From Palsa-504 sp963808615 (GTDB lineage: Bacteria > Actinomycetota > Actinomycetes > Streptosporangiales > Streptosporangiaceae), in contig CAWEGV010000012.1 in the NCBI GenBank assembly GCA_963808615.1, positions 1,054,001 through 1,118,000 of the forward strand: DNA of 64,000 bases, given 5' to 3'. Made by a program: the position numbers and the translations under genes. Within the stretch, counting starts at the first letter, position 1. Each line of letters starts with the position of its first letter. Of this stretch, positions 1 through 8,756 are shown piece after piece. The notes beneath the pieces are model-generated. The model saw nothing but the letters and a program-made list of their open reading frames with translations, had not been told where the DNA came from and did not search any database.

Positions 1-2
1 CG

Positions 3-728
3 GCATCTGGCCTGGGCAGTAATTCCAACTACTTCCTGTGTAACTGCGATTTCATTCTCGGGCTATCGGTCACCATTAACGTCACGCAAGGCATCGTAGG
101 CACTGACGGATTCGGATTCCAGGTAAACTGCTACTCCGCTTCGGGCGACGTCGACGGCGCGCAGCAATACGTCTTCTCCATGGATCCAAGCGGCAACCTT
201 TGGGCCTGGGTCAATAACTGGCAGAACCCCAGTACTGCCTTGGTCAACACCCGGACGCGGCTAGGGACGTTCTCGGATGCCGAGCTTCCGGCAGGCTACT
301 CTCTCACGGTCACGCTGCTAGATGACGCGAACGGCAATATAACCGGCGCGGTGTATTCGGTGACCGACAATGCGGGCAACCCAGCCGGGAACGCGACCAT
401 CGACCTGATCCCGCTGGTTCAAGCAGCCGACCTTGCGCCCATCGTGGCTTTCCAGCTGGACTTCGTTGACTGGGCGAACGGCGGGAACACTACGCTGTCC
501 TCAGGCGCGGGGGAGATTACGTACACCGCGACGTCTTCCCTGACGGTGGAGAATACTGAGCCAGGTTGCGTTGACTGGGGATACGGCACGCTCGAGACCG
601 CTAACAGCATCTACAGTCCCATGCCAGCTGGGACGGGCCAGGAGTTCACCCAGGCGTTCGCGACGGGATCCGCGGCTGCCGTTATACGCAGGTCTGCCCC
701 GGTAAGCCAGAAGCTGACGCCACCGTAG
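3..728 (+). CDS. Hypothetical secreted-type protein, C-terminal part (5' end outside window)
   Basis: The frame is open from the first bases of the window to a TAG at 726-728, so the gene starts upstream. About 241 residues are visible. They are rich in Gly, Asn, Thr and aromatic residues, alternate in a beta-strand pattern, and carry a few cysteines near the start (an LCNCD segment), as in extracellular beta-sandwich or lectin-like proteins. No catalytic motif or membrane segment is visible. The last 25 residues (Ala/Arg/Ser-rich) look unlike the rest and may reflect a frame change near 660. I do not recognise the family; extracellular location is inference from composition. Confidence 0.6.
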   Translation, partial: ASGLGSNSNYFLCNCDFILGLSVTINVTQGIVGTDGFGFQVNCYSASGDVDGAQQYVFSMDPSGNLWAWVNNWQNPSTALVNTRTRLGTFSDAELPAGYSLTVTLLDDANGNITGAVYSVTDNAGNPAGNATIDLIPLVQAADLAPIVAFQLDFVDWANGGNTTLSSGAGEITYTATSSLTVENTEPGCVDWGYGTLETANSIYSPMPAGTGQEFTQAFATGSAAAVIRRSAPVSQKLTPP

Positions 729-1344
729 AGCTTCTCCGGGCCGCAGGTGATCGCCTTTAAGGAACGCTTGCATTCGGAAGCCCAGATATTGTGCGCCCCA
801 GAGCTTCCCCGGGCCTACCCACATAGTTTGAGATGGACAGAACCACCAGTATGCATGGCTCAAACTCGCTCTCATCGGCAATGTGGGGCGTCTCCCGCGA
901 CTCAATACCGCGGGAGACGCACGCTGGTGTCAGGTGCCGGACGCCATGTAGGCGGCCAGGACATGGGCACGTATCGGAACCGGTCACTTCATGGCGAGAG
1001 CATGGACCGAGCCGAACCCGATCCCGGCCGGGCCGGCATCGATCTGGACCTGCCCCGTCAGGCTGACCACGCTTTCGGGTAACGAGGAACCGTACTCTCG
1101 GCAAACTCACAAGGGTTCGTGCTGCCGCTTTCAGCCAAAGCGGCCAGATTCCATGTTGCGGCCGGTAGCTTGAGCGGTCTGGCCGTTGGCTCGGTGTGAC
1201 AGCGAATCGGGCCGTGTCGCGAGATCACCCGCGATTGGCCGGAGACCGACGTGCCAGCTGGGTTCTCAGTACCGGTTGCCGGAGGCCGCGGTCAGGACCA
1301 TGGCGGGATCGTGAGGGTGCAGCCCGGGTGCGCCGTGCGACGGC
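729..1344. other. No gene recognised
   Basis: Short overlapping frames on both strands have no recognisable family and no convincing ribosome binding site. I see no repeat or RNA gene here. Confidence 0.5.
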
Positions 1345-2538
1345 GTGAGGTTGCGGTCGGGCGGGCCAGGGTCCAGCATCTGGGATGTGTCAGTGGGCGG
1401 GCAACCGGGATTCTCCGCATCTGAGATGCGCCGGCGCCGGGCGGCGTTCGGCCGGGAACTAGATCGCAACCGGACACCGTACGCGCTGGTGTATGGCGCC
1501 AACCGGTCCGGTAGCGCGGTGCCGTGGCTGACCGGGTGGCCGGTTACCCGGGAGGCGCTCTTGGTCGTGGCGCCCCGGGCGGACGACGACGTGCTGCTGG
1601 TCTCGTTCTTCAATCACGTCCCCCAGGCCCGCCGCATGTCCGTCACCTGTGTGGAATGGGCCGGGGCAGGTGCCGTTGCCACGGCATTGGACCTGCTGGC
1701 CGCGCGGGGCAGGCTGCCCGGCCGGATCGGCGTGGTCGGGCCGCTGCCGTTCGATCACTACCGGATCCTGGCCGGGGAGGTCCCTGGCGTGGTGGACCTG
1801 GGTGCCGCCTACACCGGGCTGCGGCTGGTCAAGTCCGCCGAGGAGGTGGCGGTGCTGCGGCGGGGGGCGGCCCTCAGCGACGCCGCCACCGCCGCGCTGG
1901 CCGGTGCGCTGCGCCCCGGGACGACCGACCATGAGGTGCTCGCCCGCACCGAGCAGGCCTATACCGCCCTAGGCGGCTGGCACCACATCCACTAACTGGG
2001 CATCACCGCCATGGACCAGCCCGCCGTGGCCGTACCCGCCCAGTGGCCGGCCGGCCGGGTGATACGCCAGGGCAACATCGTCACCTGCGAGATCAGCGCC
2101 GCGGCCGCACCAGAGTATCCCGGCCAGATCCTGCGCACGTTCACCGTCGGCGCGCCGCCGACCATGCTGTACCGTGAACTCCACGCCGCCGCGGCTGCCG
2201 CGTTCGACGCCATCGCCCGCGCCCTGATCCCCGGCGCCCGCGCCCGTGACCTCGCCGCCGCCGCAGCCGTCATCGAGCAGACCGGCTTCACCACCATCGA
2301 TGACCTGGTCCACGGCTTCGGCGGCGGCTACCTCCCTCCGGTAGTGGCAGGCCCGGGCCGCCCGCTCACCGCACCCGACTTCACGCTGGCCGCCGGGATG
2401 ACCGTGGTCGTGCAGCCCAACGTCGTGACCCGCGACGGCCACGCCGGCGTCCAGACCGGAGAACTGCTCCTAGTCACCCAACACGGACCCCAGCGCCTGC
2501 ACGCCTACCCGCCAGGCCTCCAGCAAGCCAGGAAGTAG
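1345..2538 (+). pseudogene. M24 (Xaa-Pro peptidase/creatinase-like) gene broken by one in-frame TAA
   Basis: Two open segments, 1345-1995 and 2011-2538, are in the same frame and separated only by TAA at 1993-1995. Read through, they give about 397 codons, the usual length of this family. The first half has the creatinase N-terminal fold pattern (YALVYGANRSGSAVPWLTGWPV). The second has the pita-bread-domain segments NIVTCEISA, LRTFTVG, HGFGGGY and a late Glu in VQTGELLLV. The stop follows HHIH where the family typically has Tyr before LGIT, so a TAC-to-TAA change would explain it. Several classical metal-ligand positions are not obvious, so the intact ancestor may already have been a non-peptidase member. 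The start is probably GTG 1345 or slightly downstream. Confidence 0.75.
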
Positions 2539-2661
2539 ACCCGGCCCAACCGCCGGTCGAAGTCCCAACGCGGTCAAAAGAGTGCATCCGTTTAGGTCAG
2601 AGCGTGTGACCCGCGGGTCAGCTGGCGAGCGCTGCTGCCGTACTGGAGACCCGTCTCGGCC

Positions 2662-3120
2662 TCAGCGAGCTGGCGTCGTACCGGCCTCCACGGTGCTCCG
2701 CGCTGCCAGTGCCGAGACCACGGCGACGATAGCTGTGACCAGGCTGATCAGGGACGCATTTTGCGACTGTGTGAGGTGCCACCAGGCGAATCCGATACCC
2801 AAGGACAGCGTGGCTGATACGAAGGCCGTCACCGTGCCCGCCACCGCGACGGGCTGCTTTTTGGTCTGCGGCCATAGATGAGCGGTCACCGCGCTGGCGA
2901 GCGCCCAGAACGCAGCGACCTCGGTCGCCACCAGCGTGGTCTGCGATGACGTCCAGTGCACGGCATTGAAGCTGGTCATGAGGCCGATCACCGCCCCAGT
3001 CAGCACGGCGAGCCCAGCCAGCACAGCCGCGATCTCCGGCGGCACAGCTGGCCGATCAGATCCCGAATCAGATGGCGTGCTCGCTGGCGGATTCGATGAC
3101 AAGGTGTCCGTCGCTGCCAT
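2662..3120 (-). CDS. Small four-helix membrane protein of unknown function
   Basis: A 152-residue protein with a Ser/Pro/Asp-rich cytosolic N-terminus (about 1-28) followed by four hydrophobic segments (about 29-48, 63-83, 94-112 and 125-142). The ATG at 3118-3120 is preceded on this strand by a G-rich AAGGGGG stretch about 7 bases upstream. No conserved catalytic residues are visible. It stands alone between the M24 pseudogene and a non-coding stretch. I do not recognise a function; membrane location rests on hydropathy. Confidence 0.7.
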   Translation of the reverse strand: MAATDTLSSNPPASTPSDSGSDRPAVPPEIAAVLAGLAVLTGAVIGLMTSFNAVHWTSSQTTLVATEVAAFWALASAVTAHLWPQTKKQPVAVAGTVTAFVSATLSLGIGFAWWHLTQSQNASLISLVTAIVAVVSALAARSTVEAGTTPAR

Positions 3121-3574
3121 GAATGTCCCCCTTGGGAATCGGTCGGACCGCGCTCAACGAGCCCGCCGAGGCTTCGTTGGTGAGGATCGCGGCCTAGTGA
3201 AATGGTCTAACTCACGACCGCAACCACCTCCGCCGTGCCAGGCTCCTCGGTGCGCAGAAGGGTGGGTTTGTGCACGCCCGCGCCTTCAATGAGCCGGAGG
3301 CGTGCCGCTGGATTCTGATACATGTCGCCGACGCGCTGCCGGCCGCCCTGTCGGTGGTCTCAGCTCAACGACCAACTGCAGTGACGCGGCAGGCACCGGC
3401 TCGCCGTCGCACAGGTTGCCACCGACGCGACCTGAACCATGCTGAGTGCGCCCGCTCGGCGGCATGAGCGTATGTTCGCGCCGATCGCCGCTAGATTCGT
3501 GCTCGTGGACACCGAGGGGTGGTTCTGGATCAGGACCGTTGGCGCGCCGCGGCCGCCCTGGCGACGTCGTGGAG
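3121..3574. other. No gene recognised; possible frame-broken 5' end of the next gene
   Basis: Mostly unassigned. A short plus-strand frame near 3472-3545 (MFAPIAARFVLVDTEGW) sits just upstream of the Cys-rich gene but in another frame. It could be its frameshifted N-terminus or coincidence. Confidence 0.35.
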
Positions 3575-3811
3575 ATGGACTGGGGCCGCTACAGAGTAGC
3601 CGAGGACTTCCACTGCGTGTCATCCAAGTACGAGCACCCGCCGACCAGCACGGGGATGTGGTACTGCACACCATGCTGGCGCGTGGCAGAGACCGAGTAC
3701 GGGCGGAAGGAATGCCATACGTGCTCTGACTGGGGCGGATGCGGTGGGGATTGCACGCTATCTCGCGTGTACTGCAAGGTCTGTGGCGGATCAATGCCAG
3801 TAGGCATTTGA
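3575..3811 (+). CDS. Cys-rich small protein, zinc-ribbon-like
   Basis: From ATG 3575 the product is 78 residues with nine cysteines, several in CxxC or spaced pairs (CTPC, CHTC, CGGDC, CKVC). This suggests one or two zinc-binding knuckles. The aromatic, polar composition (MDWGRYRVAEDF at the start) is unlike a shadow frame. A longer start at 3446 exists but adds low-complexity Arg/Gly sequence, so 3575 is preferred. No ribosome binding site is strong. Function unknown; zinc binding is inferred only from cysteine spacing. Confidence 0.5.
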   Translation: MDWGRYRVAEDFHCVSSKYEHPPTSTGMWYCTPCWRVAETEYGRKECHTCSDWGGCGGDCTLSRVYCKVCGGSMPVGI

Positions 3812-3837
3812 GCAAGCCGGGCGCGGTGGATCAGCTG

Positions 3838-3985
3838 GTGGTCGTAGGCGATCAGGGACCTTTTGACCGGGGCGCCGATGATCCAGTTGTGCCAGATGCA
3901 GGCGTTGAGCGCGAGCAGCCGCTGCACGATCCGGGCCCCGGGTCCGGCCCAGGGCGGTTGCACAGCCGGCCACCACCCGCCTTCC
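3838..3985 (-). pseudogene. C-terminal remnant of an IS982/IS4-like transposase
   Basis: The minus strand encodes about 45 residues with the pattern RIVQRLLALNACIWHNW followed by IGAPVKRSLIAYDH, characteristic of the C-terminal end of IS982-type DDE transposases, which normally stop right after AYDH. Here the frame reads on, so the stop codon and the rest of the transposase are missing. It is a scar of a past insertion next to the polysaccharide operon. Confidence 0.6.
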
Positions 3986-4076
3986 CGCTGGGACCTGTCT
4001 GGAAACTTACTGCGTGCCCGGCCGGTCCGCCCTGTCTCCCCGCCGTCGGTGGGTGCGCAGCTATTATCGACCAGTG

Positions 4077-5381
4077 ATGCAGCCGGGCCGCGGCCGAGGT
4101 GTCCAGATGGGGTTTCCCGGTTCCCGGCTTCGCGTCGGGCTGTTGTGCGGGAACCTGGAGCCTGCGCTCGACGGGGTGGCGGATTATTCTCGTCGGCTGG
4201 CCATCGCTCTCGGCGCGGCGGGCCTCGACCCGGTGTTGCTCACCACTTACCTTCTGGCCCAGGCGGCGGGCGCGGTCGGAATTACCGCCGGGTGGGACCT
4301 CAGCGGGATGCGGGCCGCCGCCCGCGCGATCCGGACGATGAGCCTCGACATCCTTCACGTGCAGTTCGCCCCCTCCGTTTTCGGTTTTTCCCGCGCCGTG
4401 GGGCTGCTGCCGCTGCTGGTGCCCGAACGCCTTCCGATCGTGGTCACGCTGCACGAATACGGGACCTGGTCGTCCCGCGCCCCCCTCGGCGGGGGCACCG
4501 GAAGATTGTGGTCGGCGGCCGAGCGGCTGAGCCTGCTGGACCGGGAGACCCTGCTGCTCACCCCCCGCCGCGCACGGGTAGTGGTGACGAACGCCCAGCA
4601 CCTGGCCGTCGCCACCGCCCGGTTCCCGGCCGGCGACCCGGCGGGCCCGCCGGCGGCCGAGGTTCCCATCGGCGCCAACATCGAGGTGGCTCTGGCCGAC
4701 CTGGCTCTCGCTCGCTCCGGCCTGCGCCGCAGGCTCGGCACCGGGCGCGAAGCGCCGGTGGTCGTCTTCTTCGGGTTCCTGCACCCGGTGAAGGAGCTTG
4801 ACCGCCTGATCAGGGCGATCGCCACGCTTCGGGACCATCATCCCGGCCTGCGCCTGGTCATCATGGGCGGCGCCCGGAGCCACTCGGTGCCGCCGGCTCA
4901 GGCGGCCCGGTTGCGCCGGCAGCTGGAGGACGAGGCCAGGCAGCACAAGGTGGCCGGAGACGTCGTGGTGACCGGCTATCTCCCCGCTCCCGAGGTGTCC
5001 AGGATCCTGTCGGGTGCCGACGCCGCCGTATTTCCCTTCAGGGACGGGGTGACGACCAAGTCCGGGTCACTGCTAGCGGCGCTGGCCCACGGCCTGCCGG
5101 TCATCGCCACGTCACCCTCCGGTAGCGGAGCAACGCCCAGGGAGGGCGATGGGGTGCTCTGGGTAGCCCCGCGGAATACCGGGGCGCTGGCCGCCGCCCT
5201 CGACAAGGTGCTCACCGAACCTCGCATGCGGGCCCGCCTGGTCCGGTCGGGGTCGGCGCTGGCTCGGGCGCACCGGTGGCCCGTCATCGCCCAGGCCCAT
5301 GTCCGGATCTACGCCGAGGCCGTGGCGGCCTGGCCTGGCCCGTCGCCTGTTTGCGAGGAGATTGCCGATGCAGATGCTTGA
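4077..5381 (+). CDS. GT4-type glycosyltransferase
   Basis: A 434-residue GT-B fold glycosyltransferase. The N-terminal Rossmann half begins LRVGLLCGNLEPALDGVADYSRRL, the acceptor-side Gly-rich loop. The C-terminal half carries VVFFGFLHPVKELDRLIRAI, VVVTGYLPAPEVSRIL and the donor-binding region FPFRDGVTTKSGSLLAALAHGLPVIAT. Family members transfer a sugar from a nucleotide-sugar donor onto a lipid-linked or polysaccharide acceptor at the inner face of the membrane. Start options are ATG 4077 and ATG 4107. Its last 14 bases overlap the acyltransferase start, and a methyltransferase follows, so the three act together, probably on a cell-surface glycan. The specific sugar cannot be deduced. Confidence 0.85.
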   Translation: MQPGRGRGVQMGFPGSRLRVGLLCGNLEPALDGVADYSRRLAIALGAAGLDPVLLTTYLLAQAAGAVGITAGWDLSGMRAAARAIRTMSLDILHVQFAPSVFGFSRAVGLLPLLVPERLPIVVTLHEYGTWSSRAPLGGGTGRLWSAAERLSLLDRETLLLTPRRARVVVTNAQHLAVATARFPAGDPAGPPAAEVPIGANIEVALADLALARSGLRRRLGTGREAPVVVFFGFLHPVKELDRLIRAIATLRDHHPGLRLVIMGGARSHSVPPAQAARLRRQLEDEARQHKVAGDVVVTGYLPAPEVSRILSGADAAVFPFRDGVTTKSGSLLAALAHGLPVIATSPSGSGATPREGDGVLWVAPRNTGALAAALDKVLTEPRMRARLVRSGSALARAHRWPVIAQAHVRIYAEAVAAWPGPSPVCEEIADADA

Positions 5382-5880
5382 CCGACTGCTCCGCCCGCTC
5401 CTGGCACCAGCGGTAGCGTCGCTGGTGCAGGAGCAACTGGCGGAGGTCCGCCGTTCCGGCCCCGACGGTCACGACCCCGAACTGTTCCACGATCTGGTCT
5501 ACCCCGACCGCAGCCGGGTGCACGTCCACCCCACCGCCGTCCTCAACGACGCCCTGCTCAACGTGTCCTCGGGGGACATCACCATCGGCCGCTACACCTT
5601 CCTGGGCCATCGGGTGTCACTGCTCACCGGGACCCACGACTTCTCCAAGTTCGGGGCCGAGCGCCAGGCGGCCGTGCCCAAGTCCGGCCGGGATATCGTG
5701 ATCGGCGAGGGCGTATGGCTGGCCAGCCACGTCGTCGTGGTCGGCCCGTGCACCATCGGTGACCACGCCGTGGTCGGAGTCGGCTCACTCGTGCTCAAGG
5801 ACGTCGACCCCTACACGGTCGTGGCCGGCTCCCCGGCCACGGTCCGCGCCACGATCCCCCGGCCAGGACAGGGACAGTGA
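5368..5880 (+). CDS. Hexapeptide-repeat (left-handed beta-helix) acyltransferase
   Basis: A 170-residue protein with imperfect hexapeptide repeats from about residue 45 (VHPTAVLNDALLNVSSGDITIGRYTFLGHRV), a putative catalytic His in GTHDFSKFG and the closing IGDHAVVGVGSLVLKDVDPYTVVAGSPATV typical of sugar O- or N-acetyltransferases of the WbbJ/maltose-acetyltransferase type. Trimeric, cytosolic, acetyl-CoA dependent in known members. ATG 5368 has GAGGAG at 5355-5360, an ideal distance. The start overlaps the glycosyltransferase end, and the stop overlaps the methyltransferase start by four bases, giving translational coupling. Confidence 0.85.
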   Translation: MQMLDRLLRPLLAPAVASLVQEQLAEVRRSGPDGHDPELFHDLVYPDRSRVHVHPTAVLNDALLNVSSGDITIGRYTFLGHRVSLLTGTHDFSKFGAERQAAVPKSGRDIVIGEGVWLASHVVVVGPCTIGDHAVVGVGSLVLKDVDPYTVVAGSPATVRATIPRPGQGQ

Positions 5881-6683
5881 GCACCCGCCGCGGGAGCCCG
5901 GATCAGCCGCCGGGCCGCCTGGAGGCCATCGAGGCCCGCCTGGCCGAGCTGGAGGCGGAGGTCGCCGGGCTCCGGTCCGGTATGGCGGCCTACCGCGGAC
6001 CGTCGGGCTCACGCCGGGACGCCGGCCCCCGGTTCGCCGCCGTCTACCCGGCCTTCCAAGACCAGTTCCGCGGAACGCAGGCCGAGGTCACCGCGAAGCT
6101 CTCCGTCTACCTGCCCGACGTCGACCGCCTGGTCCGGAAGGGCGGCGTGGTCGACGTCGGGCCAGGACGGGGCGAGTGGCTGGCCCTGCTGGCGGCCCGC
6201 CGCATCTCCGCTTACGGCGTGGACACCCACGAAGAGCTGGCCGGCCTGTGCCGGGCGAGGGGGCTCCAGGTCATCCTCGGGCGGGCCGCCGATCACCTGG
6301 CATCCCTCGCGCCCGGCACGGTGGACGTCGTCACCGCGTTCCACGTCATCGAGCACCTCGACACGGAAGAACTGATCGAGCTCATCCTGGCCGCCCGCCA
6401 GGCCCTGCGGCCTGGCGGCTGCCTCCTGCTGGAGACACCCAACCCCACCAACCTGGTCATGGGCTCGTGCGACTTCTACAACGACCCCACTCACCGCTCA
6501 CCCTTGCCGCCCGACCTGACCGTTTTCCTGGTCACCGCTCACGGGTTCGGGCAGGTGGAAGTGCGCCACCTCAACCCCGGGCAGGCACCGGCCGAGGCCG
6601 GGTCAACCAGCGACGTGGCCCGCCACCTGTACGGGCCCCAAGACTACGCCGTGCTCGCCTACCGGCCAGAACGCTTACGCTAA
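5877..6683 (+). CDS. SAM-dependent methyltransferase with N-terminal coiled coil
   Basis: A 268-residue protein starting at a GTG that shares GTGA with the acyltransferase stop. Residues about 13-38 form a heptad-like coiled coil (LEAIEARLAELEAEVAGL). The class I fold follows: motif I VVDVGPGRGEWLALLAAR, acidic post-I GVDTHEE, motif IV TAFHVIEHLD and LRPGGCLLLETPNPTNL. The family resembles methyltransferases of O-antigen/polysaccharide clusters that cap or modify glycan chains, with the coiled coil mediating assembly. It is the last gene of the three-gene glycan operon. Confidence 0.85.
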   Translation: MSTRRGSPDQPPGRLEAIEARLAELEAEVAGLRSGMAAYRGPSGSRRDAGPRFAAVYPAFQDQFRGTQAEVTAKLSVYLPDVDRLVRKGGVVDVGPGRGEWLALLAARRISAYGVDTHEELAGLCRARGLQVILGRAADHLASLAPGTVDVVTAFHVIEHLDTEELIELILAARQALRPGGCLLLETPNPTNLVMGSCDFYNDPTHRSPLPPDLTVFLVTAHGFGQVEVRHLNPGQAPAEAGSTSDVARHLYGPQDYAVLAYRPERLR

Positions 6684-6706
6684 CGGGGCTTCTCCGCGCC
6701 GTGGAC

Positions 6707-6830
6707 CTAGACTTCAGCCCTGACCTGGACCGGGACGTTGCCGGGGGTCGCCTTGGAGTACGGGCAGAGCCGGTGAGCCTTTTCGGCGAGCTTGTCGGCG
6801 GTCGCCTGGTCAGGCCGGGTGTGTGCACGG
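6707..6830 (-). pseudogene. C-terminal remnant of an Ohr/OsmC-type peroxidase
   Basis: On the minus strand one frame gives PDQATADKLAEKAHRLCPYS followed by KATPGNVPVQVRAEV and a TAG at 6709-6707. This matches the C-terminal helix and second redox cysteine (CPYSxATxGN) of organic hydroperoxide resistance proteins. A neighbouring frame upstream reads LQVLLTVHTPGL, like the preceding family strand, so at least one frame break separates them. The N-terminal half, with the first catalytic Cys, is gone. Confidence 0.5.
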
Positions 6831-6920
6831 TAAGCAAGACCTGTAGCGCGAAGCTGGTCGGCGACCCTCGTGAGGTGCACTGCACCAGCCGGCTCGCGAA
6901 GCTGCCACGTTCGCGGCCGC

Positions 6921-7355
6921 TTAGTCCAGACAGAACTCGTTGCCCTCGATGTCCTGCATCACCAGGCACCACTCGTCGACGCCATCGGCAGGCAGTAGTC
7001 GCACGCGTACCGCGCCGAGCGCGACCAGTCGTGCGCATTCGGCCTCAAGTGCGGCCAGGCGCTCTTCGCCCACGAGCCCGGTGCCGACCCGCACGTCAAG
7101 ATGCAGCCGGTTCTTGACCACCTTGCCTTCGGGAACGCGCTGGAAGAACAGCCGCGGGCCCGTAGCTGAGGGATCAATGCATGCGAACGCTGAACCCTGA
7201 TGTTCAGGCGGCAGCGCGCGATCGAAATCGGCCCAGGTAGCAAACCCCTGCGGTGGCGGTGGTACGACGTACCCCAGCACCTCGCACCAGAAACGAGCGA
7301 CGCGCTCAGGTTCTGCACAGTCGAAGGTGACCTGAATCTGCTTGACCGACGCCAT
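6921..7355 (-). CDS. VOC (glyoxalase/bleomycin-resistance-like) family protein
   Basis: A 144-residue protein with one full betaalphabetabetabeta-type repeat pair: VTFDCAEPERVARFWCEVLGY at the start, RLHLDVRVG in the middle and VMQDIEGNEFCLD at the end, standard for the actinobacterial glyoxalase-like (PF18029-type) branch of the VOC superfamily. ATG 7353-7355 is preceded by AGGTGG 4-5 bases upstream, which favours this start over longer ones. Members bind a metal and act on diverse small substrates; the substrate here is unknown. Single-gene transcription unit. Confidence 0.8.
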   Translation of the reverse strand: MASVKQIQVTFDCAEPERVARFWCEVLGYVVPPPPQGFATWADFDRALPPEHQGSAFACIDPSATGPRLFFQRVPEGKVVKNRLHLDVRVGTGLVGEERLAALEAECARLVALGAVRVRLLPADGVDEWCLVMQDIEGNEFCLD

Positions 7356-7909
7356 CGGTCCACCTAGAGTCGGGGTCTTTCGTCGTCTCCACGGGCCCGC
7401 CCTGGCCAGGTTGTGGTGCATGCGGCCCGCTCTTGAAGATCAGCGGGACCTTGAGCCGGGGATGACGATCCTGACGGTGTCGATGCCCACTACATCCGGG
7501 ACTCCAGTGAGCCCGAGGTCGACGAGGAGGGTCGAAAGATCTGGCTTCACGTACACAGCCCACGCAGTTAGCACGATGACCCGGCGGGTAGTGCCCGGCA
7601 TCGTCTTGACGTCCGCTCATCGGCATGTTCGTAAGGCGTCGGGCAGCGCCCTCAGCCTGATCAGTTGGAGAACCTCCCGGCGCTCGCCGACAGGATGATC
7701 ATTATGCCGGGCCTGCATCGGATGGGAGCGAGCGCCGGTGAGCCGTTCCGATCAGCGGCTTTGAGCGCCGCAGGTATCTGGCCGATCTGGCGGGTTGATC
7801 GCGGCGGGAAAGGTCTGCGGCTGCGAAGGTCTGCGGCCAGGATCGGTGTCCGGGAAACCGGCCAGCAGGGCGGCGGCGGAAGCGCCGTCAGGAAGTTGTC
7901 CCGCGGCGG
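7356..7909. other. No gene recognised
   Basis: About 550 bases between the VOC gene and the vapC remnant. Only short low-complexity frames; I see no motif, repeat or promoter worth calling. Confidence 0.45.
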
Positions 7910-8318
7910 TCAGGGCTCCTGGCCTGCGATGAGGGCCAGCCCTTCGTGTTCGGCGAAGTCGGCAAAGTCCTTGATGTTGAGTGTCGCAAGCGGAAGGTTG
8001 TCGATCAGGCAGCAGGCGGCTATCCAGGTGTCGTTGTGTGGCCGGGGCCGTCCGCGCCGTTGCGCACGGGCCTGGAGCTGGCCCCATTTCTCCGCCACTG
8101 CTTCGTCGTATGCGAGCACTGCGACATGCTGACGCCATCTGGCCAGGTCAGCAGTGCGGGTTGGCCCCCAGCCCCGGAGCACGCGCCACTTCATCCGTTC
8201 CCCGACGGTAACGAAGGTAATGCACATCGTGGCCAGCCAGCGCGGCGCGCAGCTGGTCAGGCAGGCGGTTGCGCAGGCTGGCAGATGCGACATCGGTGTC
8301 CAGGACGACCAGGCTCAC
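7910..8318 (-). pseudogene. vapC: VapC-type PIN-domain toxin, single-base frameshift
   Basis: GTG 8318-8316 opens VSLVVLDTDVASASLRNRLP, with the first PIN-domain acidic residue (LDTD). The frame then leaves the PIN pattern near 8225. The adjacent frame continues CITFVTVGERMKWRVLRGW and ends with HNDTWIAACCLIDNLPLATLNIKDFADF, the C-terminal PIN core with its acidic residues. Loss of one base near the GATGTG run (about 8222-8230) joins them. The combined length (about 136 codons) fits VapC ribonucleases. The start overlaps the antitoxin stop by four bases. As read, the toxin would be inactive. Confidence 0.75.
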
Positions 8319-8512
8319 GGCATACTGGCGCGTCGGGAGGCGTAAAGGTCGGCGAGGAAGTCGTCCAGCTCCTGGTCGGATTCCCACACGTCTGGGAAGG
8401 CCAGCTCATCGACCGAGGCGATCGGCTGTATGCCCTGCTGGCGGATCTGCTCTTCGGCCGTCACGTGAGGTGCCCGATGCGGTGCTGGCGCGTGCTCGGC
8501 GCTGCTGGACAT
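8315..8512 (-). CDS. vapB: VapB-like antitoxin
   Basis: A 65-residue acidic protein (EEQIRQQGIQPIASVDELA and PDVWESDQELDDFLADLYASRR) directly upstream of the PIN-domain gene, its TGA overlapping the toxin GTG. ATG 8510-8512 follows AAAGGAG at good spacing. The C-terminal acidic/aromatic stretch is the kind that occupies the PIN active site in known VapBC pairs. The N-terminus lacks a clear DNA-binding motif, so autoregulation is uncertain. A degenerate copy of its middle part lies at 35371-35430. Confidence 0.7.
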   Translation of the reverse strand: MSSSAEHAPAPHRAPHVTAEEQIRQQGIQPIASVDELAFPDVWESDQELDDFLADLYASRRASMP

Positions 8513-8756
8513 CGCTGGCGCTCCTTTCGGCCGGTTCCCCGTTCGCGGCCCATCTTCCGGTCAGGCAGGGCCGCGGCGGCGTCGTTGACCGGGCGGCTGC
8601 TCGTGCCTCCATGTTAGGCCCATGAGACGGATCATGGCCTTCACAGTGCCATCCGAAGGTTCCTGAACGACGCCGGTTTGGCCAGGGCGCCCGGAGTCAC
8701 CCGGATCCAGCAGCTGCGCGTGACGGCTTGTCGGCGGCTTCCGGGCTGGTGAGGGT

